64,000 nucleotides of DNA from Curtobacterium sp. MCLR17_032 (GCF_003234795.2 NZ_CP126268.1:1860001-1924000); one strand, 5' to 3'. Positions 52,249 through 61,181 are shown, numbered from the stretch's first letter. The notes: generated by a model not told the origin, from the sequence alone. Made by a program: numbers and translations.

Positions 52249-53577
52249 CTAGCTCTTCGCCGCGTCGACGAAGGTGCGACGCGGGTCGGTCTCCTTGATG
52301 AGGGAGGTCGCGTCGCGGCCGGACACGGCACCGGTGACCCAGCCGATGACGATGCGCGCCTTGCGGTTCAGCGTCGGCATCGCGTACACGTGGTACGCGC
52401 GGTGTGCGAGCCAGGCGAGCAGGTTCGTCATCTTGATGCCCTTGATGTTCGCCGCGCCCTTGGCGACACCGTACGAGGCGACCGTGCCGATGGACGGGTG
52501 GCGGTACTCCGTGAGCGGCTTGCCGGTGATCGTCGCCACGATGTTGTCGGCGACGACGACGGCCTGACGGACGGCGTTCTGGGCGTTCGGCGGGTAGTAC
52601 GCCGGCTGCTTCTCGGCGGTCAGGTCGGGGACCTGCGCGACGTCACCGAGGCCCCAGACACCCTCGACGACCTCGTGGGTGTCCTCGGCCTCGACCTGCA
52701 GCTTCGCGTTCGCGGCGAGGTGGCCCTTCGGTCCGCGCGGCAGGTCGGTGGCGTCGAGGAGCGGGTTCGGCTTGACACCGGCGGTCCAGACGAGCAGACC
52801 GGTGGCGAACTCGTCGCCGTCGGACAGCTTGACGACGCCGCCCTCGCAGCTCGGCATGGTGGTCTTCAGGCGGACGTCGATGCCGCGGGCGCGGAGGGAC
52901 TCGAGGGTCCACTTCGACAGCTCCGGGCCGACCTCGGGCGCGACGCGGTCGAGCGCGTCGATGAGCACCCAGCGGGGCTGCTCGCCGGCGAGCGACGGGT
53001 ACGTGGCGATCGCGGCCTGGGAGACGTCGAACAGCTCACCGATCGCTTCGACGCCGGTGTAGCCGCCGCCGATGAAGATGCTGGTGAGGAGACGACGACG
53101 CTCGTCCTCGTCACGGGTGGCGGCGGCCTTCGCGATGTTGTCGAGGAGCTTCGCGCGGACGTATGCGGCTTCCTCGACCGTCTTGAAGCCGACGCCGACC
53201 TCGTCGAGGCCCGGGGTCGGGAACGTGCGGGTGACCGAGCCGAGGGCCACGATCAGGTGGTCGTAGCCGAGGGTGCGGTCGTCGCCGCCGGCCGTGGCGA
53301 CCGCGACGGTCTTGTCGGCCGAGGAGATCCCGGTCACCTTGCCCTGGATGACCCGGGTCTTGCGGAGCGCGCGTCGGAGTTCGACGGTGACGTCCTTGGG
53401 GGCGATGTGACCGCCGGCGACCTCGGGCAGGAACGGCAGGTACGTGTAGTACGTGTTCTGGTCCACGAGGGTGATGCGCATGGGCACCGTGGCGGCGTGC
53501 TTCTGCAGCTGCTTGACGGCGGTGTAGCCGGCCGAGCCGCCGCCGAGGACGAGGACGTGAGGGATGGAGTCTGCCAT
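52249..53577 (-). CDS. ndh: Type II NADH dehydrogenase (FAD-dependent)
   Basis: A 442-residue non-proton-pumping NADH:quinone reductase. The FAD loop is VLVLGGGSAGYTAVK, the NADH loop IFIGGGYTGVEAIGEL, and the second FAD segment GVWGLGDVAQVP. A membrane-associating C-terminal region (IKMTNLLAWLAHRAYHVYAM) is present. It feeds menaquinone reduced for the bcc-aa3 branch also encoded here. The ATG has GGAGG only one or two bases away, so the ribosome site is unusually close. Confidence 0.93.
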   Translation of the reverse strand: MADSIPHVLVLGGGSAGYTAVKQLQKHAATVPMRITLVDQNTYYTYLPFLPEVAGGHIAPKDVTVELRRALRKTRVIQGKVTGISSADKTVAVATAGGDDRTLGYDHLIVALGSVTRTFPTPGLDEVGVGFKTVEEAAYVRAKLLDNIAKAAATRDEDERRRLLTSIFIGGGYTGVEAIGELFDVSQAAIATYPSLAGEQPRWVLIDALDRVAPEVGPELSKWTLESLRARGIDVRLKTTMPSCEGGVVKLSDGDEFATGLLVWTAGVKPNPLLDATDLPRGPKGHLAANAKLQVEAEDTHEVVEGVWGLGDVAQVPDLTAEKQPAYYPPNAQNAVRQAVVVADNIVATITGKPLTEYRHPSIGTVASYGVAKGAANIKGIKMTNLLAWLAHRAYHVYAMPTLNRKARIVIGWVTGAVSGRDATSLIKETDPRRTFVDAAKS

Positions 53578-53652
53578 TCCTCCGGTCTACCCGATCCTGC
53601 CCGTCCCCGTCATCAGCGCCGCACCTGTCCGGGCGATCCGGAGCGGAACCTG

Positions 53653-53743
53653 GTCACTTCCCGCCGTCGACCGTCACTTGCCGCCGTCGACCGTCACTTG
53701 CCGCCGTCGACCGTCACCTGCCGCCGGTCGTCACTTGCCGTCG
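53653..53743. repeat. 20-bp tandem repeat, about five copies
   Basis: Units GTCACTTSCCGCCGTCGACC start at 53653, 53673 and 53693, followed by two shortened variants at 53713 and 53730. The last unit contains the stop codon of the minus-strand gene at 53731. Confidence 0.9.
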
Positions 53744-53934
53744 CGGAGGCGCCACCACGCGGTCTCGGCGATCTCGCGTCCGGTGTACACGCCGTACTGC
53801 GTCCGACGGGACTCGTGCAGCGAGAACCGACGCAGCCGGTAGCCGCCGCCGAACCGGTCGATGATCGCCTCGGGCGAGGAGTCCGCGTCGCGCTTGACGT
53901 ACCAGGTGCGGTCGTCGTCGACGGGCTCGATCAC
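53731..53934 (-). CDS. Small conserved-looking hypothetical protein
   Basis: A 67-residue soluble protein, MIEPVDDDRTWYVKRDAD to ETAWWRLRDGK, with a mix of charged and aromatic residues. No family is recognised. GTG start, 22 bp after the helicase stop on the same strand. Its last codons coincide with the 20-bp tandem repeat, so the C-terminus may vary between strains. Confidence 0.6.
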   Translation of the reverse strand: MIEPVDDDRTWYVKRDADSSPEAIIDRFGGGYRLRRFSLHESRRTQYGVYTGREIAETAWWRLRDGK

Positions 53935-53956
53935 GGTCGGACCCAGCTCACCGGGC

Positions 53957-55867
53957 TCACCGGCGATTGCCGATCCGGCCGCGCAGGATGTCGATGCGCT
54001 TCTGGATCTGCTCGATGCTCGCCTGCGCCACGGCCGGGCCGCCGCTCATCCGACGGAGTTCGGCGTGGATCGACCCGTGCGGTTCGTTGGCGTGCCGGGA
54101 CCAGATCGACACCAGGCGCTGCAGCTCGGACCGCTGCTCCTTGATCGTCAGGTACATCGGACGGCTCTCGGGCTCGGGGGCCTTGGGCATGCCGTCCTTG
54201 AGCACCCGGCCCTTGGACCGCTTCGCCTGGGTCGCCTGGCGGGCGCGGAGCAGGTCGCGCACCTGGTCGGGTTCGAGCAGGCCCGGGATGCCGATGAAGT
54301 CGAGCTCCTCGAGGGAACCGACCTCGCCACCGGTGCCGAACTCGCCGCCGTCGTAGAGCACCCGGTCGAAGGAGGCCTGCGAGTCGAGCGCCTCGAACGG
54401 CTGCATGTCGAGCAGGCTCTCGGACGCGCGGTCCTCCTTGTTGGCCTCGGCGACCATGGCGTCTTCTGGGTTGTACATGCCGTCCTCGGCGTCCTTCGGA
54501 CGGTCGAGGGCGTGGTCTCGCTCCAGCTCGAGGGTGGCGGCGAGGGCCATCAGGCCGGGGACGCTCGGCAGGAACACCGACGCGGTCTCCCCACGGCGGC
54601 GGGCCCGGACGAAGCGGCCGATCACCTGGGCGAAGAACAGCGGGGTGCTGGCGCTCGTCGCGTACACCCCGACGCAGAGCCGGGGCACGTCGACGCCTTC
54701 GGACACCATCCGGACGGCGACCATCCAGCGCGAGGTGTCCTCGGCGAAGGACTGGATGCGGCTGGAGCCGGCGGCCTCGTCGGAGAGCACGACGGTCGGC
54801 CGCTCCCCCGTGATCCGCTGCAGGATCCGTGCGTACGCCCGGGCGGTGGTGGTGTCGGTCGCGATCACCAGGCCGCCGGCGTCGGGCACACCACGGCGGA
54901 CCTCGGTGAGGCGCTTGTCGGCCGCCGACAGCACGGCGGGCATCCACTCGCCCTCGGGCGACAGCGCGGTACGCCAGGCCTGCGCGGTGATGTCCTTCGT
55001 GACTGGGTCGCCGAGCGAGGCCGACATCTCGTCGCCCATCCGGGTCTTCCAGCGCATCTGTCCGGCGTAGGCCATGAACAGCACGGGCCGGACGACGCCG
55101 TCCTTCAGCGCGCGGCCGTAGCCGTAGTTGTAGTCGGAGATCGAGGTGCGGATGCCCTGCTCGTCCGGGGCGTACTGCACGAACGGGATCGGTGCGGTGT
55201 CGGAGCGGAACGGGGTGCCGGAGAGCGAGAGCCGCCGGGTGGCCTTCGAGAACGCCAGTCGGATGCCCTCACCCCACGTCAGGGCGTCGCCGCCGTGGTG
55301 GACCTCGTCGAGCACGACCAGGGTCTTGCCGCCGGCGGTGATGCGCTCGTGCACCTCCGGGTTCATGCCGACCTGGGCGTACGTGATCGCGACGCCCTGG
55401 TAGTGCCGGCCGAACATGCCGTCACCGTTCTTGAACATCGGGTCGAGCCGGATGTTCACGCGGTCGGCGGCGTCGGCCCATTGCCGCTTGAGGTGCTCGG
55501 TCGGGGCGACGACGACCAGCCGGTCGACGGTGCCGCGGGCGAGCAGCTCGGTCGCCAGGCGCAGCGCGAACGTGGTCTTGCCGGCGCCCGGGGTGGCCGC
55601 TGCGAGGAAGTCGCGCGGTTCCTTCTCGAAGTACTTCGTCAGCGCTTCGACCTGCCAGGCGCGGAGCTTCGAGGCGGTGCCCCAGGCGGCTCGTTCCGGG
55701 AACGCCGGGGACAGGTGCTCGGCCGCCGCGTTGCCCGCGACCTCGGCGATGGCCGCCGGTTCGGTCGGTGCCGATCCGTCACGGGCCGCTCCGCCCGGTG
55801 CGTCGGACAGCCCGTCGATCGGGAGTTCGGCGGGTTCCTGGTGCTCGATGTTCTCCGCTGCGCTCAC
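53957..55867 (-). CDS. DEAD/DEAH-box superfamily 2 helicase
   Basis: A 636-residue helicase of the SSL2/type III restriction-like group. Motif I is AATPGAGKTTFA, Ia VVVAPTEHLKRQW, II DEVHHG, III LSLSGTPFRSD, and V/VI MVSEGVDVPR with QVIGRFVRARR. The first 60 residues are acidic and low-complexity. The C-terminal 150 residues lack a nuclease signature. GTG start at 55867, 8 nt behind TACACT. It is next to dinB, but a shared role is not shown. Confidence 0.9.
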   Translation of the reverse strand: MSAAENIEHQEPAELPIDGLSDAPGGAARDGSAPTEPAAIAEVAGNAAAEHLSPAFPERAAWGTASKLRAWQVEALTKYFEKEPRDFLAAATPGAGKTTFALRLATELLARGTVDRLVVVAPTEHLKRQWADAADRVNIRLDPMFKNGDGMFGRHYQGVAITYAQVGMNPEVHERITAGGKTLVVLDEVHHGGDALTWGEGIRLAFSKATRRLSLSGTPFRSDTAPIPFVQYAPDEQGIRTSISDYNYGYGRALKDGVVRPVLFMAYAGQMRWKTRMGDEMSASLGDPVTKDITAQAWRTALSPEGEWMPAVLSAADKRLTEVRRGVPDAGGLVIATDTTTARAYARILQRITGERPTVVLSDEAAGSSRIQSFAEDTSRWMVAVRMVSEGVDVPRLCVGVYATSASTPLFFAQVIGRFVRARRRGETASVFLPSVPGLMALAATLELERDHALDRPKDAEDGMYNPEDAMVAEANKEDRASESLLDMQPFEALDSQASFDRVLYDGGEFGTGGEVGSLEELDFIGIPGLLEPDQVRDLLRARQATQAKRSKGRVLKDGMPKAPEPESRPMYLTIKEQRSELQRLVSIWSRHANEPHGSIHAELRRMSGGPAVAQASIEQIQKRIDILRGRIGNRR

Positions 55868-55875
55868 TCCACCCG

Positions 55876-55881
55876 AGTGTA
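55876..55881 (-). promoter_or_regulatory. -10 box (TACACT) of the helicase gene
   Basis: TACACT-N8-GTG on the minus strand. Confidence 0.45.
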
Positions 55882-55890
55882 CCGGCACGC

Positions 55891-57135
55891 TCAGTCCTGC
55901 CGGGCGTGCGGGGCACGCTGCTCGGGCGTCGCGCGGACGAGCGATGCCGGGCGTAGCACGCCGGCGCCGAAGCGCGCGGTGACCGCGTCGACGGTGGTCT
56001 CGGTCTCCCGCCACGGCGCGTCGTCGTCCCAGAGGGCGTTGCTCGCGGCCGCGGGCACGAGGTTCTCCCCGCGGACACCGATCAGTCGGATGCGGTTGCC
56101 CGGTCGGTGCAGGACGTCGTAGAGCTCGACGGCTTCGCGGTGGAGGCGCTTGGCGACGTCGCTGGGTTCGGCGAGGGTGCGGGACCGGGTCAGCGTGCTG
56201 AAGTCGGTGTAGCGGACCTTGAGCGCCACGGTGCGGGCCTGCACCTCGGCTCGGCGCAGTCGGACGGCCACTTTCTCGGCCAGGCGCAACAGTTCGCGGG
56301 CGACGTCGTCGCGTTCGGTGAGGTCGCGGCCGAAGGTCACCTCGTGCCCGATCGACTTCTCGCCCACCCCGGCCTCGACCGTGCGCGGGTCTCGGCCCCA
56401 GGCCAGGTCGTGGAGCCGCTGGCCGCCGGCCGGGCCGAGCAGGGCGACGAGCGAGGGCAGCGGTGTGGTGGCGAGGTCGCGGACGGTGTGGATGCCCCGG
56501 CGTTCGAGGGTCTCCTGCGTCTTGCCGCCGACGCCCCAGAGCGCGGAGACGGGCTGCGGGTGCAGGAACTCGATCGTGTAGGCGTGCGGGACGACGAGCA
56601 GGCCGTCGGGCTTGGCGCGGCTGGAGGCCAGCTTCGCGACGAACTTCGTCGACGCGGCACCGACGGAGCAGTGCAGGCCGGTCTCCGCGAACACGGTCCG
56701 GCGGATCTCGGTGCCGATCTGCCACGGTGTGCCGTACAACCGCAGGGCACCGGCGACGTCGAGGAACGCCTCGTCGATGCCGAGCCGTTCGACCCGCGGG
56801 GTGAACCGGTCGAAGATCCGCATGACCTGGGCCGAACGGGCGCTGTACTTCTCGAAGTGCGGCTCGACGATCACGGCGGCGGGGCAGCGGCGTTTCGCGA
56901 CGGCCATCGGCATCGCGGAGTTGATGCCGTACTTGCGGGCCTCGTACGTGGCGGCGGTGACGACCGAGCGGTCGGAGTCGTGCCCGACGATCACCGGCAG
57001 GCCGACGAGGTCGGGGCGGTCGAGCAGTTCCACGGAGGCGAAGAAGGCGTCCATGTCGACGTGCAGGACCGTCGCCGTGGCGTCGTCGACGGGCGCGTCG
57101 GTGACGAGTCGGTTCCGTCCGTCCTGCTTGCTCAC
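55891..57135 (-). CDS. dinB: DNA polymerase IV (Y family)
   Basis: A 414-residue translesion polymerase. Palm motifs LHVDMDAFFASVEL and LGIDEAFLDVAG supply the catalytic acidic residues. GLHCSVGAASTKFVAKLAS, the thumb HhH segment (VSALWGVGGKTQETLERRGI) and a little-finger domain follow. The GTG at 57135 is chosen for length; no good ribosome site is visible. A 16-bp direct repeat lies just upstream. Whether it is PafBC- or LexA-controlled cannot be read from a clear box. Confidence 0.93.
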   Translation of the reverse strand: MSKQDGRNRLVTDAPVDDATATVLHVDMDAFFASVELLDRPDLVGLPVIVGHDSDRSVVTAATYEARKYGINSAMPMAVAKRRCPAAVIVEPHFEKYSARSAQVMRIFDRFTPRVERLGIDEAFLDVAGALRLYGTPWQIGTEIRRTVFAETGLHCSVGAASTKFVAKLASSRAKPDGLLVVPHAYTIEFLHPQPVSALWGVGGKTQETLERRGIHTVRDLATTPLPSLVALLGPAGGQRLHDLAWGRDPRTVEAGVGEKSIGHEVTFGRDLTERDDVARELLRLAEKVAVRLRRAEVQARTVALKVRYTDFSTLTRSRTLAEPSDVAKRLHREAVELYDVLHRPGNRIRLIGVRGENLVPAAASNALWDDDAPWRETETTVDAVTARFGAGVLRPASLVRATPEQRAPHARQD

Positions 57136-57157
57136 CGGGTCATGCTCGCACGGACCG

Positions 57158-57192
57158 GCGACACCGAGCCCGGCCAGCGACACCGAGCCCGG
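57158..57192. repeat. 16-bp direct repeat upstream of dinB
   Basis: GCGACACCGAGCCCGG occurs at 57158-57173 and 57177-57192, between the acyl-CoA dehydrogenase stop and dinB start. Confidence 0.75.
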
Positions 57193-57193
57193 G

Positions 57194-58360
57194 TCAGCGC
57201 GGCAGTGGTCCGAACTCCGCCGCCGCGATGGTCCGCATCGCCGAGTCCCGCGTCGACGGGTGGTACTGCCCGGCGCGGACGTCCCGCGCCAGACGCGCCA
57301 GTTCGTCCGACGCGCGGAAGGCCGAGCCGCCGACGACCCGCAGCGCCTCGTCCACGACGTGCTGCGCCGTGTCCACCGCCCGGGTCTTCGTGCCGACGAG
57401 CAGCGGGAACCACCGGTCGTGGTCGACGAGTTCGTCGACGTCCCGTGCCAGCGCGTCGACCTGCAGCGCGATCGCGTCGGTCGCGCTCCGCATCGCGGCG
57501 ACCGCCCGCCGCACGTCCGGGTCGGCCGAGCGGGGCGTCCCGTCCATCCCGACGCGGCCGGAGACGCGCTCGACGGCCAGGGTCACCGCCCGCGACGCGA
57601 TCCCCACGTACACCGACGCCACGAGCAGCTCGAAGGCCGCGAAGATCCCGAACACGAGCGGGTCCGCCACCGGGCCGACCGGCAGCACGCGGACGATCCG
57701 CTCCGCCGGCACGTGCAACCCGTCCAGGATCGTCGTCCGGCTCTGCGTCGCCCGCATGCCGAGGGTGTCCCAGTCGTCCAGGTGGCGCACCCCGCCGTCG
57801 CTCCGGACCGCGAACCCGTGCACGAGTCGCGGCTCCGGGCCGGAGGTGTCCTTCCCGAAGACGCTCAGCAGGTCCCACGCCGGTGCGAGCGAGGTCGACA
57901 CCTTCGTGCCGGTGAACCGGTACCCGCCGACGCCGTCCGGCTCGGCGGTGGTGAGCGAGTCGAAGAGCACCGCGTCGTTCCCCGGCTCGCTGACCCCGAA
58001 GGCGAGCAGCCGGTCCGCCGCCGCCGCGTCGGTCACGGTCTGGAGGAACGTCCCACCCCGGGCGGACACGCTGCGGGCCGCCTGCACCCACACCTGGTGC
58101 ATGCCCAGTCCGAGCGCCGTCGCCGGCGCCGCGGTGGCGAGGGTCCGCTGGACCGCAGCGGTCTCGCGGAGACCCAGCCCCGAGCCTCCGTCCCGGATCG
58201 GCACCCCGATGCGGAGGTACCCGGCCTGCCGGAGCTCGTCGAGGTCCTCGGCGAGGAAGGCGTTGTCGGCGTCGTAGCCGGGAGCGCGCGCGGCGATGCG
58301 TGCCAGGAGGTCGTCCGGCACGGTCCAGGGACGTCGCTTGCCGGGAGTGGACTCGGTCAT
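57194..58360 (-). CDS. Acyl-CoA dehydrogenase-like flavoprotein
   Basis: A 388-residue acyl-CoA dehydrogenase-fold protein. FAD/substrate segments include LAFGVSEPGNDA, YRFTGTKVSTSLAPAWDLLSVFG and LGMRATQSRTTILDGLHVP; the C-terminal helical bundle ends RVVGGSAFRASDELARLARDVRAG. No Glu is obvious at the canonical catalytic site (GGSAF region), so it may belong to the monooxygenase-like (DszC/IBD-type) branch. ATG 6 nt behind TACTCT. Divergent from the SGNH gene. Confidence 0.86.
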   Translation of the reverse strand: MTESTPGKRRPWTVPDDLLARIAARAPGYDADNAFLAEDLDELRQAGYLRIGVPIRDGGSGLGLRETAAVQRTLATAAPATALGLGMHQVWVQAARSVSARGGTFLQTVTDAAAADRLLAFGVSEPGNDAVLFDSLTTAEPDGVGGYRFTGTKVSTSLAPAWDLLSVFGKDTSGPEPRLVHGFAVRSDGGVRHLDDWDTLGMRATQSRTTILDGLHVPAERIVRVLPVGPVADPLVFGIFAAFELLVASVYVGIASRAVTLAVERVSGRVGMDGTPRSADPDVRRAVAAMRSATDAIALQVDALARDVDELVDHDRWFPLLVGTKTRAVDTAQHVVDEALRVVGGSAFRASDELARLARDVRAGQYHPSTRDSAMRTIAAAEFGPLPR

Positions 58361-58384
58361 GGGACGAGAGTACGGTCGCGTGTC
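58361..58384. promoter_or_regulatory. Overlapping divergent leaderless promoters
   Basis: In AGAGTACGGT (58367-58376) a minus-strand TACTCT (58367-58372) and a plus-strand TACGGT (58371-58376) share two bases. They point to the ATG at 58360 (6 nt) and the GTG at 58385 (8 nt). Only 24 bp separate the two genes. Confidence 0.6.
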
Positions 58385-59170
58385 GTGTCAGACGAGCATC
58401 CCTGGACCCGGTACGTCGCGATCGGTGACTCGTTCACCGAGGGGATCGGTGATCCGGACCCGCAGTCGGTCGGGGGCCACCGCGGCTGGGCCGACCGTGT
58501 CGCCGAGACCCTGGCGGACCGCACCGACGAGGACTTCGGCTACGCCAACCTCGCCGTCCGCGGCCGGCTGCTCGGGCAGATCATCGACGAGCAGGCCGAA
58601 GCCGCCGTCGCCCTGGGCCCGGACCTGATCACGGTGTCGGCGGGCGGCAACGACATCATCCGGCCGGGCTCCGACCCGGACGCGCTGGCCGAACGGTACG
58701 ACCGGATGATCGAGACCCTCCGGCGGGACGGCGCGACCGTGGTGCTGTTCACCGGACCGGACGTCGGCATGACGCCGGTGCTCGGCATGGTGCGCGGCAA
58801 GACGGCGATCTACAACGAGCACCTGCAGGCCATCGCGCTGAAGCACGGGGCGCTCGTCACGAACCTCTGGGCGCTCCGGGTGCTCCGGGATCCGCGGATG
58901 TGGGCAGCCGACCGGCTGCACCACTCCCCGCTCGGGCACGCGACGGTCGCGGCCGCCGTGCTCGACACCCTCGGCGTCGACCACGAACTCGGCGCGGCGG
59001 TCCCGGAGCCGCTCGCAGCACGTCCCTGGCGGGAGGCCCGGGTCGAGGACCTCGGCTGGGCCAAGGAGTACCTCGTGCCGTGGGTCGTCCGGCGTGTCCG
59101 GGGGACGTCGTCGGGAGACGGCATCACGGCGAAGCGGACGTCGCTGCAGCCGGTCGCGCCGCGGGACTGA
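58385..59170 (+). CDS. SGNH/GDSL-type hydrolase
   Basis: A 261-residue serine hydrolase without signal peptide. Block I is AIGDSFTEG (Ser16), block II falls in NLAVRGRL, block III is SAGGNDII, and block V is DRLHHSPLGH. It is unlike the 10.8 kb SGNH protein in having a long C-terminal tail (WREARVEDLGWAKEYLVPWVVR). GTG start 8 nt after TACGGT. Confidence 0.88.
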   Translation: MSDEHPWTRYVAIGDSFTEGIGDPDPQSVGGHRGWADRVAETLADRTDEDFGYANLAVRGRLLGQIIDEQAEAAVALGPDLITVSAGGNDIIRPGSDPDALAERYDRMIETLRRDGATVVLFTGPDVGMTPVLGMVRGKTAIYNEHLQAIALKHGALVTNLWALRVLRDPRMWAADRLHHSPLGHATVAAAVLDTLGVDHELGAAVPEPLAARPWREARVEDLGWAKEYLVPWVVRRVRGTSSGDGITAKRTSLQPVAPRD

Positions 59171-59186
59171 GCGCAGCCCAGCCCGG

Positions 59187-60443
59187 TCAGCCGACCAGTG
59201 CCCGGTCGAGCTCCACACCGCGGAACGGGTTCGACCACCGCCACCACACGCCCGGGTCCTCGATGGACCGGTCGAGGCGCAGCGGCACCGTCACCGGGTC
59301 GTGGTGCGACACCGTGAACCGCACCGATCCGACGCGCTCCCCCGCCGAACCGAACGTCAGCGGCTCGAGCGACGTCTTCGCCGTGACGTCCGTGGGTCCC
59401 CAGACCAGTAGCGACGCCGCTCGGCTGGCGGTCGCGTCGACCTCCTCCTGCCAGGGCGCCTGGTACGTGCCGAAGGTCTGCCCGGCGTTCGTCAGCGTGA
59501 TGGTGTGGAGGTCGTCCGCCACCGAGTGCAGCAGTTTCCGGACATCAGCGTCCAGCGAGTCGTGGTCGACCCCTCCGAGCATCGCCCCGATCACGGTCAC
59601 CGTCCGGCCACCGCGCTGGTAGGTCGCCGCGAAGAGCAGGCAGGCGCCGGCCTCGTCGAGGGTGCCGGTCTTGATGCCCTCGACACCGTCCATGCCGAGC
59701 AGCTTGTTCGAGTTCTCGATGTCGCCGACGCCCGGCACCGTCGCCTTCGCCGTCCCGACGACCTGCTTCACCAGCGGGTCCGCCAGGGCGAGCTTGCCGA
59801 GGTCGACCAGGTCCGTCGCCGTGCTCGTGTTCCGGGGGTCGAGACCCGTCGGCTCCATGATCGTGGTGTCGTCGAGGCCGTGGGCGTCGAGCCACGTCGC
59901 CGCGGCCTTGCGGTAGCCGTCCATCGACCCGAAGGCCCAGAGCGCCAGGGAGCCGGCGTAGTTGTTCGCCGACTTCATCAGCATCACCTGGAACGCCCGG
60001 TACTCGGACAGGCGCAGGTTGCTCGGCAGTGGTGCGACCTCGCCGTTCTGCGCCGCGTACTGGCTGTACAGCGCCTCCATCTGGGGCGTGAACCGGACGT
60101 CCGGCCCCTGCTCCCCCGGCTGCAGCGGCTTCTCCTCGAGCACGACCAGGGCCGTCACGACCTTCGAGATGCTCGCGATCGAACGGGCCTTCCGGTCGCC
60201 GCTCGTCGTCAGGCTCTCCGGGAAGCCGTCCGCCTCGACCGCGGTCGCGCCGTAGTCGGGGAACCGGACGTCTGCGGCGCTCGCGGTCGGCGGACGGTAC
60301 GTCGCCGTGCTGGCCGTCGCCGGAGCGAACGGCACGACCGCGGCGGCCACCAGGAACGCGACGACGAGCAGGAGCACCGCGATGACGGCGACCGTCACGG
60401 GCCTCCGGATCGCGGAGCGGGGGCGGCGGACGACGTTCGGCAC
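59187..60443 (-). CDS. D-alanyl-D-alanine carboxypeptidase (PBP5/6-like)
   Basis: A 418-residue membrane-anchored S11 peptidase that trims peptidoglycan stem peptides. An N-terminal anchor helix (16-37) precedes the penicillin-binding domain: SISK (91-94, nucleophile Ser91), SAN in MKSANNYAG, and KTG in GIKTGTLDEAG. A C-terminal beta-rich region follows. The GTG at 60443 is chosen because TACGAT lies 8 nt upstream; an open frame upstream is Pro/Arg-rich and runs into the next gene. Confidence 0.9.
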   Translation of the reverse strand: MPNVVRRPRSAIRRPVTVAVIAVLLLVVAFLVAAAVVPFAPATASTATYRPPTASAADVRFPDYGATAVEADGFPESLTTSGDRKARSIASISKVVTALVVLEEKPLQPGEQGPDVRFTPQMEALYSQYAAQNGEVAPLPSNLRLSEYRAFQVMLMKSANNYAGSLALWAFGSMDGYRKAAATWLDAHGLDDTTIMEPTGLDPRNTSTATDLVDLGKLALADPLVKQVVGTAKATVPGVGDIENSNKLLGMDGVEGIKTGTLDEAGACLLFAATYQRGGRTVTVIGAMLGGVDHDSLDADVRKLLHSVADDLHTITLTNAGQTFGTYQAPWQEEVDATASRAASLLVWGPTDVTAKTSLEPLTFGSAGERVGSVRFTVSHHDPVTVPLRLDRSIEDPGVWWRWSNPFRGVELDRALVG

Positions 60444-60451
60444 GAGACCGG

Positions 60452-60457
60452 ATCGTA
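60452..60457 (-). promoter_or_regulatory. -10 box (TACGAT) of the carboxypeptidase gene
   Basis: TACGAT-N8-GTG on the minus strand. Confidence 0.5.
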
Positions 60458-60558
60458 CTGGAGGCGCGGGCTGGGCCCCTGGGACCGGTGCGGCTCGTCG
60501 CGGGGCCGGGGTGGGCCTCCCGGCACTGCCGTCCGGCGCCGGAGGAGCGCCGACGGGG

Positions 60559-61113
60559 TCAGCTGCGGCGACCCGCGTCGAGCTCGGACGACCGGACGAG
60601 GCTCCGCAGCATCGGGAGTGCTGCGCGCGCTCCGGGGCCCGCTTCGTCGACGACCACCGCGACGCCGACGAGGTCCGCTCCTGCATCGGCGACCAGGTCC
60701 GCGACCGCGAGCGCCTGGCTGCCGGTCTCGATCCAGTCGTCGACCAGGACGACCCGTTGCCCGGCAGCGAACAGGTCTCGGCGCGCCGACAGGGTCCGTC
60801 GGTTCCCGCGGTAGTCGCGGTCCGTCGTCCGCTCGACCAGCGGTCCGGGGAACAGCGCGCCGTCCTTCCGGACCGGGGCGAAGCCCACTCCGAGCGTCAG
60901 GGCGACGGCCGGCGCGAGCACGAAACCGCGGGACTCGATGCCGACCACGACGTCCGGGCGAGCGTCCTCGACCAGTGCGGCGAGCCCCGCGACGATCCCG
61001 GCCAGCGCGTCGGCCGACCGGAGCATGGTCCAGGTGTCGGCTGCACCGTCGATCCAGCGGAAGTGCTCGAGGACCAGGTCGTGGCCGCGGTCGACGGCGT
61101 CGTGGGTGTGCAC
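60559..61113 (-). CDS. Purine-type phosphoribosyltransferase, adenine PRTase-like
   Basis: A 184-residue type I phosphoribosyltransferase. The PRPP loop is RVVLVDDWIETGSQA and the pyrophosphate loop lies in VVGIESRGFVLAPAVALTLG; the latter matches the IExRGF signature of adenine phosphoribosyltransferases. The segment APVRKDGALFPG also fits that family. DDWIETG in place of the usual DD(L/V)xATG is a small departure. GTG start 6 nt behind TAGCGT. Confidence 0.85.
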   Translation of the reverse strand: MHTHDAVDRGHDLVLEHFRWIDGAADTWTMLRSADALAGIVAGLAALVEDARPDVVVGIESRGFVLAPAVALTLGVGFAPVRKDGALFPGPLVERTTDRDYRGNRRTLSARRDLFAAGQRVVLVDDWIETGSQALAVADLVADAGADLVGVAVVVDEAGPGARAALPMLRSLVRSSELDAGRRS

Positions 61114-61119
61114 ACCCCG

Positions 61120-61125
61120 ACGCTA
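61120..61125 (-). promoter_or_regulatory. -10 box (TAGCGT) of the phosphoribosyltransferase gene
   Basis: TAGCGT-N6-GTG on the minus strand. Confidence 0.55.
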
Positions 61126-61169
61126 GGGCCCCGACGCTCGGGACACACGGGTGCTGCCTCGCTCGATGC

Positions 61170-61175
61170 CACGAT
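61170..61175 (+). promoter_or_regulatory. Possible -10 variant (CACGAT) of the VOC gene
   Basis: CACGAT-N6-GTG, same hexamer as before the SDR gene at 26477. Confidence 0.35.
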
Positions 61176-61181
61176 GGTGCC

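Noticed and set aside
53653..53743. CRISPR or iteron array
   Set aside because: 20-bp units abut one another without spacers; no replication gene is adjacent.
53957..57135. Helicase plus dinB as a defence or mutagenesis cassette
   Set aside because: The helicase has its own promoter box, lacks a nuclease domain, and no third partner is present; adjacency alone is not enough.
59187..60686. Longer carboxypeptidase starting near 60686
   Set aside because: The extra 81 residues are Pro/Arg/Cys-rich, overlap the phosphoribosyltransferase gene, and the TACGAT box supports the GTG at 60443.
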